Position numbers and translations under genes: made by a program. The notes below the pieces were generated by a model. That model was not told where the DNA came from and searched no databases. It saw only the letters and a list, made by a program, of their open reading frames with translations. A stretch of DNA of 64,000 bases from Ancistrus triradiatus (lineage: Eukaryota; Chordata; Actinopteri; Siluriformes; Loricariidae): assembly GCA_025084515.1 (NCBI GenBank), contig JAJAGP010001326.1, positions 140,873-204,872 of the forward strand. Direction: 5' to 3'. Below are positions 24,985 through 35,768 of this stretch, piece by piece; positions within the stretch are counted from its first letter, which is position 1, and every line of letters begins with the position of its first letter.

Positions 24985-26528
24985 GTCTGCTGGGGGTGGA
25001 ATAAGGTGCCCCCTTCCTGATTTCCTATTTTTTTGTATGTTTGTCACACTTGAGTGTTTCGGAACATCAAACCAGTTTCAACACAAGTAAACACAAAATG
25101 CAGTTTTTAAATGAAGGTGTTTATTATTAAGGGAGAAAAAAATCCAAACCTACTGTATATGGCCCTGTATGAAAATGTGATTGCCCTCCCCTAGTTAAAA
25201 CATAACTTAACTATGGTTTATCACACCTGAGTTCACTGTCTCTAGCCACAGCCAGGCCTGATTATTTCCACACCTGTTCTTAAGTACACCAAAGTGTCCT
25301 TAAAAGCTACACATTTTGCCGAGATCCAAAGAAATTCAGGAACAATTGAGAAAGAAAGTAATTGAGATCTATTAGTCTGGAAAGGGTTAGAGGGACTCCA
25401 GCGAATCACAGTGAGAGCCATTATCCACAAATGACGAAGACATGGAACAGTGGTGAACCTTCCCAGGAGTGCCCGGCCGACCAAAATTACCCCAAGAGCA
25501 CAGCGACGACTCATCCAAAAGGTCACAAAAGCCCCCACAACAGCATCCAAAGAACTGCACGCCTCACTTGCCTCAGTTAAGGGCAGTGTTCATGCCTCCA
25601 TCATAAGAAAGATACTGGGCAAAAATGGCCTGCATGGCAGAGTTCCAAGACGAAAACCACTGCTAAGCAAAAAGAACATTAAAACTCGTCTCAATTTTTC
25701 CAGAACACATCTTGATGATTTTTGGGAAAACATTCTGTGGATGACAAGACAAAAGTTGAACTCTTTGGAAGGTGTGTGTCCCATTACATCTGGCATAAAA
25801 GTAACACAGGATTTCAGAAAAAGAACATTATACCAACAGTAAAATATGGTGGTGGTAGTGTGATGGTCTGGAGCTGTTTTGCTGCTTCAGGACCTGGAAG
25901 ACTTGCTGTGATAAATGGAACTATGAATTCTGCTGTGTACCAAAAAATCCTGAAGGAGAATGTCCGGCCATCTGTTTGTGGCCTCAAGCTGAAACGAACT
26001 TGGGTTCTGCAGCAGGACAATGATGAAAAACACACCAGCAAGTCCACCTCTGAATGGCTGAAGAAAAACAAAATGAAGACTTTGGAGTGGCTTAGTCAAA
26101 GTCCTGACCTGAATCTTATTGAGATGCTGTGGCTTGACCTTAAAAAGGCTGTTTATTGTGCTCGAAAACCCTCCAATGTGGCTGAATTACAACAATTCTG
26201 CAAAGATGAGTGGCCAAAATTCCTTCACAACGCTGTAAAATACTCATTGCAAGTTATCACAAACGCTTGCTTCCAGTTGTTGCTGCTAAGGGTGGCCCAA
26301 CCGGTTATTAGGTTTAGGGGGCAATCACTTTTTCGCACAGGGCCATGTAGGTTTGGATTTTTTTTCTCCCTTAATACTAAACACTAAATAATAATAAAAC
26401 TGCATTTTGTGTTTACTTGTGTTGTCTTTGACTAATAGTTAAATTGGTTTGATGTTCCGAAACACTTAAGTGTGACAAACATGCAAAAAAACAGGAAATC
26501 AGGAAGGGCACTTTTTTACAGCACTGTA
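24985..26528 (+). mobile_element. Nearly full-length Tc1-like transposon with broken transposase
   Basis: At about 1.54 kb this is close to the ~1.6 kb usual for Tc1 elements. Inverted ends: GTGCCCCCTTCCTGATTTCC (25008) mirrors GGAAATCAGGAAGGGCAC near 26498-26515, and the internal GAACATCAAACCAGTTT mirrors AATTGGTTTGATGTTC. The + strand transposase runs from about 25325 to 26320. Frame 25450-25842 has NLPRSARPTKITPRAQRR (HTH linker). The frame slips near 25735-25745, just at the first catalytic Asp segment (now DDKTKVELFG). Frame 25722-26387 then carries GGGSVMVW, QQDNDEKHTSKS and SQSPDLNLIEMLW. Frame slip plus changed residues indicate a dead element. Confidence 0.88.
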
Positions 26529-26564
26529 TCATTGTGGGAAAAATATGTCCCAAATATTGTAGAA

Positions 26565-26880
26565 AGGTCTGAGATTTTTATCTTTTGGGGACATTTTACA
26601 GGTCTCCACAAATAAGCTGGAAATTTCCTAAAAATAAAAAAAAGGATTTGCTTTAGGGTACTGGGTAATGGATAGGATTAGGGGTAGGATTTATTATCTA
26701 CAGTTATATTATGTCAGTATGACATACCTGTGTGTGTGGAATGTAAATATTACACGTTAGAAAGCTCTGCCATTTTTTCCATTGTGGGGACATCATGCTT
26801 TGCTTTAGGTTACTGAGGTTAGGGTTAGGTGTAGGTGTAGCATTAATTATCTACAGTAATACTTATGTCAATATAAAGGC
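26565..26880. repeat. Two tandem copies of a GTGGGGACAT-type fish repeat
   Basis: Two units (about 26575-26733 and 26784-26880) share the order TTTAGG, TTAGG(G)-type runs, a T/C-rich ATTAATTATCTACAGT-like stretch and TTATGTCA. The TTAGGGTTAGG words are not telomeric arrays. Confidence 0.6.
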
Positions 26881-28044
26881 TCCACGCTGATAGAAAACAA
26901 ACTTCTGTGTGTCTGTATGTGTGTGTCTGTGTGTGGGTGGGTTGTGTGCTGCTAAGCCTGCACGGCAATGTAGTAGCCAGCTGCTAGGCTGGTGTAAGCC
27001 ACTCTGGTTTATTATATAGTACTCAGGCCTGAGGGAGATGCTGCAGCCAGTCTGGCAACACAAGCAGGGCATTCATTAGGGAGATACAGCCTTCATGATC
27101 CTGTCCTCTCTCCTCCAACACAGCAAACAGATCTAGCATTCATCATAGCCCTGCCACTCTCCACACACATCTCCACAAACGTGTACTCATACAAAGTGAG
27201 GAGGCACTCATTCAATTCGGGTACTGAGATCACATTCGTTGCATTATGAATCACTGCCACATGCATTCGCTGCATAGAGAAGCATGTGTGTTTTGGCAGA
27301 AGACTAATAATTTAAATTGTCTGTAAATTTGTATGGATTGCGGTAATTGATACAAGGTAGAGGGAAGGAGAATAAAGTTTGAAAAAACTCAGAGGTGGAC
27401 AGATTGCAACTGCAATGGAGGTTTACAAGGGGAAATATATCCCTGCAAACTGAAAGTGAGGTGGTAGACTGTCCTACTCTCTTTATAAAGACTGACTGCT
27501 GTATGAGCTTATTTGTTCCTATCTCTTTCTGTAATAATAAAAATATAGCCTTTCAATACCAAATTGCACAGTGGAGCTCTAGATGGATAATCTGCAAGCA
27601 GAACTCTTTGAGATTAGGCAATAACTTGTTCTGTTCGCCAAGGGCAGTAATAGAGTACCATTGGTGCTTGCTGGAGCTTTATTACGTGGGCACGTTGAAT
27701 GACGCCGCACGTGCCAGGCTCTCCCATTCCCCACTGCTGGTGGAGGGCCTGAGAGCAAACATTTGTTTAGTGTCAATGACTGGCAGTGTTTTCGGGTGGC
27801 TCTTTTAATGCTTAGACAGATGGATATGTAAGGCAATCGCTAAAGTATGCGTTTTGTGTTTTAGTCTGTACAAACATACAGACCTGCTTTGTCTTCTAGT
27901 GTAAATAAACATGCTATTCAAAAATTGTCCTGTTGTGAAGCATAGATGTATATTGATACAATACACAACGGAAAACCTTTGTAAGAGTATTGCAAGTAAC
28001 ATACTTTCATAAGACTAACAATACACTGAAATGTACTTTTGTAG

Positions 28045-28100
28045 TATCATTTTAAATTTAGCAGACACTTTTATCCAAGGTGCCTTGCAGTGATGTCAGT
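28045..28100 (-). repeat. SINE/L2 tail fragment
   Basis: Read on the - strand, TTGGATAAAAGTGTCTGCTAAA is the conserved 3' tail seen in the SINEs elsewhere in the window. No tRNA-related head is attached. Confidence 0.6.
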
Positions 28101-28786
28101 TGACCTCATTTAGGTTTAGATTCATTTCAGTGTTCAGCAGTGTTATGACGTGAGTAGGATGTCTAAATGAAGATATCAGTTAAAGATGGAACTGTTTGAC
28201 CCTTTCAGATATTTGTAGGCCACTGTATTGTAGATGCAGAATATTATGTGTATGTGCAGAAAATTAACAAGTAAACCGAGGTGGACTTTAAACTGTATTT
28301 TGAAACAGTCTGTGGTGTGATAACCATCAGGTCAATTATCAACACTGTCGAAATAAAGCAGGCCACTATTATACCTTTTGAAGTTTTGCATAGTTTGTGT
28401 GCTTCTGGGTTATTACTGGCTGATATTCAACTTTGAGACTGATGTTGTATAGGAAATTGGTCAAATCATAGCTTAATTGGTTAAATCTTAGTCAGAATAT
28501 CATAACTGAATCCAGTTTTTCATATAATTTTTGAAAGTGGCTATACTTAATGTGCTTACATTTTGTTAGAGAACCTAAATATTATTATACATATTGTGTA
28601 TCATGAACATAATTTCACATGAGATATTGATTGCTCTTCTGGTCGTATATTATATATATTGTAATTGTATGACTTCAACTGTAAGCTTTTGAAGAAATGA
28701 ATAATTTGCATTGAGTTATTTGCAAAATGCTCATAAAATGAAATTGTGGAATGTTTTCAAATAGCCATGTTCTTTCTGTTCCTCAG

Positions 28787-29404
28787 AACGTCTTGGCCAA
28801 GGCGCTTTATGACAATGTGGCGGAGTCTCCAGACGAGCTCTCCTTCCGAAAAGGTGACATTATGACTGTGCTGGAACGGGACACACAAGGATTAGATGGA
28901 TGGTGGCTCTGCTCGCTGCACGGAAGACAGGGTATTGTGCCAGGAAACCGCCTCAAGATCCTGGTGGGCATGTATGACAAACAGCAGCTACAACAGTCTC
29001 CCAATCCCCAGATGTCCTCACCTCAGAGCCACCTTAGCATGTCAGTCAGCACATACACCAAGTCCTCACCTGCCACTCAATATACAACCATGCACCCAGC
29101 CTGCACCAGTCCTTCAAGCCTGTACCAGGTGCCCACTGGGCCCCAAACTCAGCAAACCCAGCCCAAAGCACCCCCACTCACACAGAAACAAGGCACTGGG
29201 AAGTTTCACCCAGTCGGACAGGAAATCTACCAGGTGCCACCCTCCATGGGCACTCCCGGCCAGGAGGTCTACCAGGTGCCCCCCACTGTTGGAGGACATG
29301 ATGTGTATCAGGTTCCTCCCTCTATGAATCAGAAACAAGATGTCTATCAGATTCCCCCATCAATGGACATGAGAGGCTGGGACTCCTCCAAGACCCTGGG
29401 GAAG
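28787..29404 (+). CDS. bcar1: bcar1 coding exon 2: SH3 domain and first substrate motifs
   Basis: 206 codons (residues 5-210), acceptor CTGTTCCTCAG and donor AAG|GTACGA, phase 0 both sides. The SH3 domain shows ALYDN (10-14), ELSFRKGD (21-28), GWWLC (42-46) and GIVPGNRL (53-60), the conserved ligand-groove positions. In Cas proteins this domain binds proline-rich motifs of FAK/Pyk2, PTP-PEST and C3G (established knowledge). After a Gln/Ser/Pro-rich linker the exon codes the first five YxxP motifs: Y117, Y152, Y166, Y178 and Y191, all of the YQVP/YQIP type. Reading frames on other phases over this exon are shadows. Confidence 0.97.
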
Positions 29405-29485
29405 GTACGACACACCTTTACTCTATCTTATTACTACTGTTAGAATTTTTATCTGTAGTAGTAATAGCATTAGTTTTTACCCTCA

Positions 29486-29715
29486 GGCAGCACAGTGATC
29501 TAATACTCTAGCCCACCACTGCAGGGACCCAGTTTCAAGTCCAAGCAGTGCCTTATAGCCAGGTCAGGCATCAACATGCAGACATAACTGGGTCTGAGGG
29601 AGAGTAGGTTGGTTGGGCATCATCCCCCTGTGCTGCAGCAATCTTTGCCTGCCCTGCAATGGACTGGAATCCCATCCAGGGTATGGTTATATCTTTGCCC
29701 TGTGTTCTTGCTGGT
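29486..29715 (+). mobile_element. SINE-like repeat (GGCAGCACAGTG head)
   Basis: The GGCAGCACAGTGATCTAAT head, box-B-like AGTTTCAAGTCC, then CCTGCAATGGACTGGAATCC and CCATCCAGGG follow the plan of the SINE at 50720. It is diverged. Confidence 0.55.
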
Positions 29716-29767
29716 GCAATCTGCAATACTGATGAATTGAAGGTTTATTCACCTAAATAAGTAAATA

Positions 29768-30566
29768 AAGTGGTACTTTGGTCCTCGTTGATAATTCGTT
29801 CCAAGTTTGTCGAGAATTTAAAATGATGAGTACCGAGCACATTTTTCCCATAAGGAATAATGTAAATAGAATTAATCCATTCCAGACCCCCAGAAATTCC
29901 ACACTGTATAAGGCATTATATGCAATAATGGAGTTGTATTGTACCCTGATTTATGATGGGGATATGTTCCGACAAATCCATCATAAGTTAAATGTGTCAT
30001 GAACTGAGGAGTGTTTAGTAGACCGGTCTATACTGTACCATGTATAAACAGTATACATAAAATCATTAATTAGAAAGCTAATTTTATAATAAAATGTTGA
30101 AAAATCTCATGTAATTTAATGAGTAATAGTTTGAAAGTGAAAAGTAAAGGCAAAACACTTAGTTTATTGGTGAACTCAGGGCCCTAGCATAGCTGCTAAT
30201 GCTAACAGCTCAGCCTGTGTTCTAGAGGATTCCGGTGTTCCTGTTTTCCTTTCAATTGGCTGTCAATACTAAGCTTTAGCTTTAGGACCCTTTAGCATTA
30301 GGAGACTTATTTGCACTAAGAATACAGTACTGTAGATGTAAAAATAAAGAAAAACACGATAAACACAGCGCAGATCTTCTCTGGGAAACAGCTATTGTGA
30401 GACTGAATCACTGTGTACTGAATCGTGAATCATGAATTGTGAATCAAGTTTCGGCTGAAACGTCTTGTACAAGTACCAAGCAAACGACGAGAACCGAGTC
30501 AAATTTTTTTTAGTCAAAATGCAATTCAATGAGTTCCTAAGGCGATCGAGAACCGAGATACTACTG
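29768..30566 (+). mobile_element. CGGTTCTCG-type non-autonomous element, copy B (complete)
   Basis: 799 bp between TA dinucleotides. The left end AAGTGGTACTTTGGTCCTCG is inverted at the right end (CGAGAACCGAGATACTACTG). Internal landmarks are shared with copies A and C. It has no transposase. TA flanks and TIR layout point to a Tc1/mariner-superfamily (Tigger/pogo-like) MITE; the exact family is inference. Confidence 0.75.
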
Positions 30567-33500
30567 TATATAAACAAATAGGTAAAGGAAAATAGAAAAG
30601 TATTGGATTCTTTTCTAAAAGTGTGTCAGAACACTTATACTAATTTGTAAGTTCTCACATAATTGTTTTAATTGCCATAAGTGCATGAATGATACTTGCA
30701 AACTGGTTTTGGAAATATTTTATAAAAATCAAATGTGGTAAATACCAAATTGATTAAGGAAGCACCTCGACCCAGCAGACGCTAGGCCAGTCTGTCAGTT
30801 TGTCAGTCATTTTGTCCGTCTGTCAGTCTGGGATGAAAGGCTTGAAAGTGAAGTGAGGGAAATATGCTGTCATAAATAATGCAGCCGCATGTATTAGTGG
30901 TGACTGCAGAGGACTTGTATGATTGGGGGAGGTGAGTAAGCAATTTGCAGCAGGTATCTCCAGTTCTTCTGCTGCAGACAGTGCCACTCCCATGTTTTGT
31001 CCTGAAGTCAGGACCAACACAACATCAGCAACAGGAATCATTGAAGTAAAGTGAAATAAATGATGGTGAGATGGAGAAGGGAGAGGTGCAGCTGCTACCC
31101 TGGCAACTCCTGGCCACCTCTACCACCTCAGTGCACTCAGGGACATTTGCTCTTGTGTAGTTCACGTCTGAAAATGTGTCTAACCTAGGAATATAGCCCT
31201 GAATGGTTTGAGAAATGGTTCATACTTGGAATGCATGCCTCTGATCAATATATTGACCAAAATGATTTGAGTTCGGCTGAGTATGTTGTTGAAACAGATT
31301 GAGCCTACTTCTACATCATGAAGATTTTTTCCGTTAGACTTTGTCCAAAGATCTTTGTTAAAACTATGGCCAAAGGAGCCTTGTGTAAGGCCTACTACTT
31401 CTCAATTTCCATGGTCCCCAGCATCGATTGAAAAAAAAAAGAAAGAAGCACATCCATGTGTCAGTGCAAGAGACAGGCAGTGAGATAGGAACTGAGCTCT
31501 GTCATTGATCAGCAGTCAAGGCCAGGGCTGAGACACACTGCGGAGAAGGAGAGATGATCAATGCCATAGTCCTCAGGGGTCTGGTGTCATGTTATAGCTC
31601 ACATCACAATGGCTCAAGACTAGCTACCTTTCTCCACACAAAACCTCTTCTAGTTTTACGTTGGAGGATGGTTTAAATATGGGTTTCCTCTCAGAAAGTT
31701 CTCCTGTGGCACCTATTTTTAACCACCACTACTGACACTTTCTCATTAAGAGATAAGGTTTTCACAGTGTTAATGTGCGCTTGGTGAATACACAACACAA
31801 AGGCAAGAGACAATGAAGGATCAGCGCTAGGTCCCTCGGTCCTAATTATATGTACCAACCATATTTAGGTCCCTGGAGGGACTGACATATCCACTCTCAT
31901 GTGGTGTGTGTCAGTACATGGGTAGTCCCGGTAGTAGGTACCGGGTACTAAAATGACCTGCTTTGAAGAACATCCTGTAAAGTGTGGGTGTGTGTATGTT
32001 CAGGGGCCAATCTAGTGACCTAGCCTTGCTAAGTGAACTGTATGTAGAGAGCTGATTGTACTATAGCAGCTGAAGCGGTGTCACATCAAAGCAGATTTCA
32101 AATGGCGTGTGTAGACACGTGATCTGCAAAGCTCTACAGCTTCCTCATGAGGACTGCAATTCTTTCTCTCAGCACTCTGTCCAACTGTTGAAGCCTTTTC
32201 ATTAGCACTCACTCTGTTGGTTTCATTCTTTTTGTCTAGTGGTTTACGAATCCGTTTAAATTGATAATGCATTACTGTGCCAACAAAATGCCAACAAGCC
32301 CACCTCGAAACTCATTCAAACAGCCTTTCACAGGCAGAAAAAAAGTGAATTTTTGAATTTTGATTTATTCTGACCTGGAACAGAGTGTGTATGTATTATA
32401 TATTGATATATTGATTACTAATTGGATAAATAACCAAAGCCTCAGGAAAAAATACGAATTGGTTTTAAAAGTTGAAACTCTCTAACCCTTCCCCACCTCT
32501 TTGACTAAGACCGTAGTAACATTTCATAACCTTATGCCCTAATGAGGCACACTCCTTGGTTGCTTAGTTACATGTTAACCAAAGGGATGTGGCAATAGCA
32601 GCTCTGTTTGCACATTGACCTGTTTAGGCAAACAGAACGATAATCCATGGAAAGAGTGGGCTGAACAGAAAGAGAAGCACTTAAGATTGAGATAGGTGAA
32701 CACATGGGATTTTTATGCATGGATAGTTTCATAATTTCGTCCATTTTTATATGTAAGAGCACTTATAAAGCACTTATACTTCCTCTAAAAGCTATATTGT
32801 TCACCATATCGTTCAAAGTTTTTTATAAGATATGATTTATGTATTTGTATTTTCTACATTCTTCAAAAAAAGGTTGTCCTAAATTGATCAACAGACAAAA
32901 GATCATCATTCCCTTTTCACACTTCCTCGTTCGATGCAGTAGAAGTCGTTATAGTAGTGGCAACAGTGGCAGCTAATATAACAACTGTACTGTTCCATTT
33001 TGCTAAAACTCAAAAAGTATTCAGCCACATCAGTCATTTCACCAATGTCCCAACAACTGTGACACCAGGGAGAGGTGGAAATGTGCTTTTAGAAGGGACA
33101 ACGGAATTCAGTTCTGCATTTAGATGTCTGTAGTGGTTTGTATTTTTATTAAGACACAACACGGAACAGCTGCAAATGCAAATGAAAAACAAAGAACTCT
33201 ACAACCACAGACCACTGGTAGTTAAGGAACATGAAATTCAAGGAAAAACATTTGCATCTTGTGAACTAATAAACCTTGAGCTTGTGGGGTTTCTCTCTCT
33301 CTTCCTCATTTCGCTGTAGTACGAAGCTCTGACTACAGCCTACTGTTCAAAACAACATTATTGTTAGACACAGCAAATATATGCATTTAAATCATATTAA
33401 GAGCCATTTAGGTGTAATTGAATGCTCGAACTTTATAACTTTTGAATAATATTGCCTATATTCTGTGAAGTATTAGCAGCTACCTTTAGACAGCTAGCTT

Positions 33501-33590
33501 TAATGTTGTGAGATGCTCACCTTCATGAAGGTCGTTGAAAAAAAGCTTGTAGTCCCTGTCAAGCATACTCCTATCTGAAAACGTAAAAAG

Positions 33591-34156
33591 TAGGGATGCA
33601 CCGATATTGAATTTCTTGGCCCGATACGATAACCGAGTTTTAGCACGTATTGTGGCCGATACCGATGGTTAAAATCCGATAATTTAACCTTTCTGCATTT
33701 CAAATACAGTAAAATCATTTTTTGGCAATAAAATAATAATAATAAACAATAAAACAGTTTTAAATCAGACCTGACGATTACTTTAAACACAAGGTGCAGT
33801 TCACTCAAGGAAAAATGGTTTAAATTCCCATTTTTGTTTTTTTAATCCTCCGTTAAAAAGGTAGGAAATTTTTTTATTTTTTTTGTCTTGATTTGGTACA
33901 GGCAGCAACAGAACAATTAAGTGTATAAAGAAAGCGTTATGACTGAGAATCTCCAAGTATTAATGAGTAACAGCTACAAGAAAAATCAAAGAAGGTATTA
34001 ATATGTAAATAAATTATAATATAGTTGCCAATATCGGCTAAAATTCTAATAATTGGACCCATGTCGATATATCTGAAAAAGTCCCCCCCCCCCCCATAGT
34101 TCGTCAGCCTCGGCAAATAATATATCGGCCGCCGATAGCTTATTCGTGCATCACTA
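33591..34156. mobile_element. 566-bp hAT-like non-autonomous element with 8-bp target duplication
   Basis: The left end TAGGGATGCACCGATA (33591-33606) is mirrored by the right end TATTCGTGCATCACTA (34141-34156). The element is flanked by GTAAAAAG (33583-33590) and GTAAAAAT (34157-34164), an 8-bp target duplication with one mismatch, the size expected for hAT elements. The interior has repeated CCGATA/TATCGG words and no transposase. Confidence 0.85.
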
Positions 34157-35587
34157 GTAAAAATTGGTAAATATCTTAACGAACGACTGAAAAATGCATA
34201 ACTCTTTGTTCGTAAGCACCCCCCTATTTGTTGTTCAAGATCAAAAGATTCATTCATTACTTCCCAAATGAGTTACAAGTAAACTACATGCTGATTTTTC
34301 CTTGTATCAGCCCACAAGGGAGCATTTGGAGTTGGAGGAGGAACTGACATCAATATTTAAATACGGATTGTCTGTTAAAAAAAAAAAGGAATTGAAATAC
34401 GTTTTTCTTCCTTTACTACTACTAGTAGGTTTTATGTGGCTGTAGGTAAGATTGCATGTGCACCCGGTTTTGTATCAGTTAGGAAAAATGTTCTGACATT
34501 CATGATTTGATCAAACTTCATGTGACCAAGGCATAGGGTACACTTATTTTGACATATGAGTTTCAGACATTCAGAAAAGTTTGAAGATCACTGCCCCTGA
34601 CTCCTGGAACTAAAGATAATCCACAGTGATCTGATTTTTGTATCCTGAAAGGTGCAGTCTGGGACTTTTTTCTGAGAGTAATTATATTCCAATTCATTAC
34701 AGCAGGCTTGGAGGCAGCAGGTGTTTAGGGAGAGGAAAGATTGCTGGGTTTGTCTAATGCAGAGAGGCTCCAGCCTTCTGGCCTAATGGCCCCATTTCAA
34801 CCACGCATAATACGCTTAGAAGAGAATTTGGTATTATTGTGAGATCCAGATGGAAAGCATGAAAGAGTGCGAGAAAGCAGCACAGAAAATCTTGATTAAG
34901 ATTCCACTGTGGCACTGGCGCGATTCCTGCTCTGCAAGTAAATGTATAATCTCCAGAGACTTTGTGGATGCCGAATACTTACCTGAACAGTTAAAGAAGG
35001 AGGAGGAAGGACTGGGGTGGAGGATGCCAGTGTGAGAGCTTATCTGTAGAAGCAGCTGTTATTGGAAGAAGCTAGGGTAGACTGGCGAGTGTGAGCGGAG
35101 AATGAATGGATGTGGATGCAGGCTTAGGCAGTATAATGTCTTAGTTACTGCTAGAACCGGAATTATGTTGTGGTGGTAAGATACGGTAACAAACACCCAC
35201 ATAGATTTTGTGTGTGGTGCTTCTTTGTTGCTGCCTGGTTCAGTGATGTGTACTGTCAGCATGTGTCAGCATATAATGTATGAACGTGTTTGTTTTGGCA
35301 TGTATCTGTTTGCACCTTACACCTTTATAGTACCCTTACAGAAATAAATTCACTTCATTGTACGTAAAATATACAGTGCCAACAATGGACTAACCATTTT
35401 GATTTTGTTATTCGTTTTCAATACATTATTCAAGAAATTGTGAAATATTCCAGACTCTATTATAAAATAAGCTTTGTTTTAATGATTTTGCCCAAGTGTA
35501 GGTTAATGTATGTGTCTTAAGCGTATTTAAGGAAGGTTACACTATGATATATACTGTACATATTAAACTCCTCGACAATATAATCAA

Positions 35588-35768
35588 GGGACTGTGGTAG
35601 CCTAGTGGTTAAGGTACTGGACTCTGGACCAGAAGGTCCAGGGTTCAAATCCCACCTCTGCGAAGCTGCAACTGTTGGGTCCTTGAGCAAGATTGTTGCT
35701 TGGATTGTAAGTTGCTTGTATTGGACTGTACCAATTGTAAGTCGCTCTGGATAACAGCGTCTTACGAT
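35588..35768 (+). mobile_element. tRNA-derived SINE with box A and box B
   Basis: Box A TAGCCTAGTGG (35598-35608) and box B GGTTCAAATCC (35642-35652) give a clear pol III type 2 promoter layout. The body AAGCTGCAACTGTTGGGTCC and tail TGTAAGTCGCTCTGGATAAC match the other copies. It is a SINE rather than a tRNA gene, because it continues into the conserved body and tail. Confidence 0.85.

Larger units (their letters stand above)
15189..28786 (+). other. bcar1: bcar1 intron 1 (13.6 kb)
   Basis: Donor GTGAGTGTG at 15189, acceptor TTCTGTTCCTCAG ending 28786. It holds the Tc1-like elements at 17021, 20104, 22640 and 24985, SINE copies at 22140-22503, a MITE fragment at 21658, microsatellites and the GTGGGGACA repeat at 26565. 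The stretches 15240-17020, 17890-20100, 20500-21650, 22970-24270 and 26880-28040 show no gene, RNA gene or clear repeat. Short open frames there are unsupported. Enhancers may lie in this intron but none can be named from sequence. Confidence 0.85.

Noticed and set aside
26640..26850. TTAGGGTTAGG words as an interstitial telomere
   Set aside because: Only one or two units inside a common dispersed fish repeat; no array.
35588..35665. Possible tRNA gene (box A and box B present)
   Set aside because: The sequence continues into a body and tail shared with other SINE copies, so it is a tRNA-derived SINE head rather than a tRNA gene.
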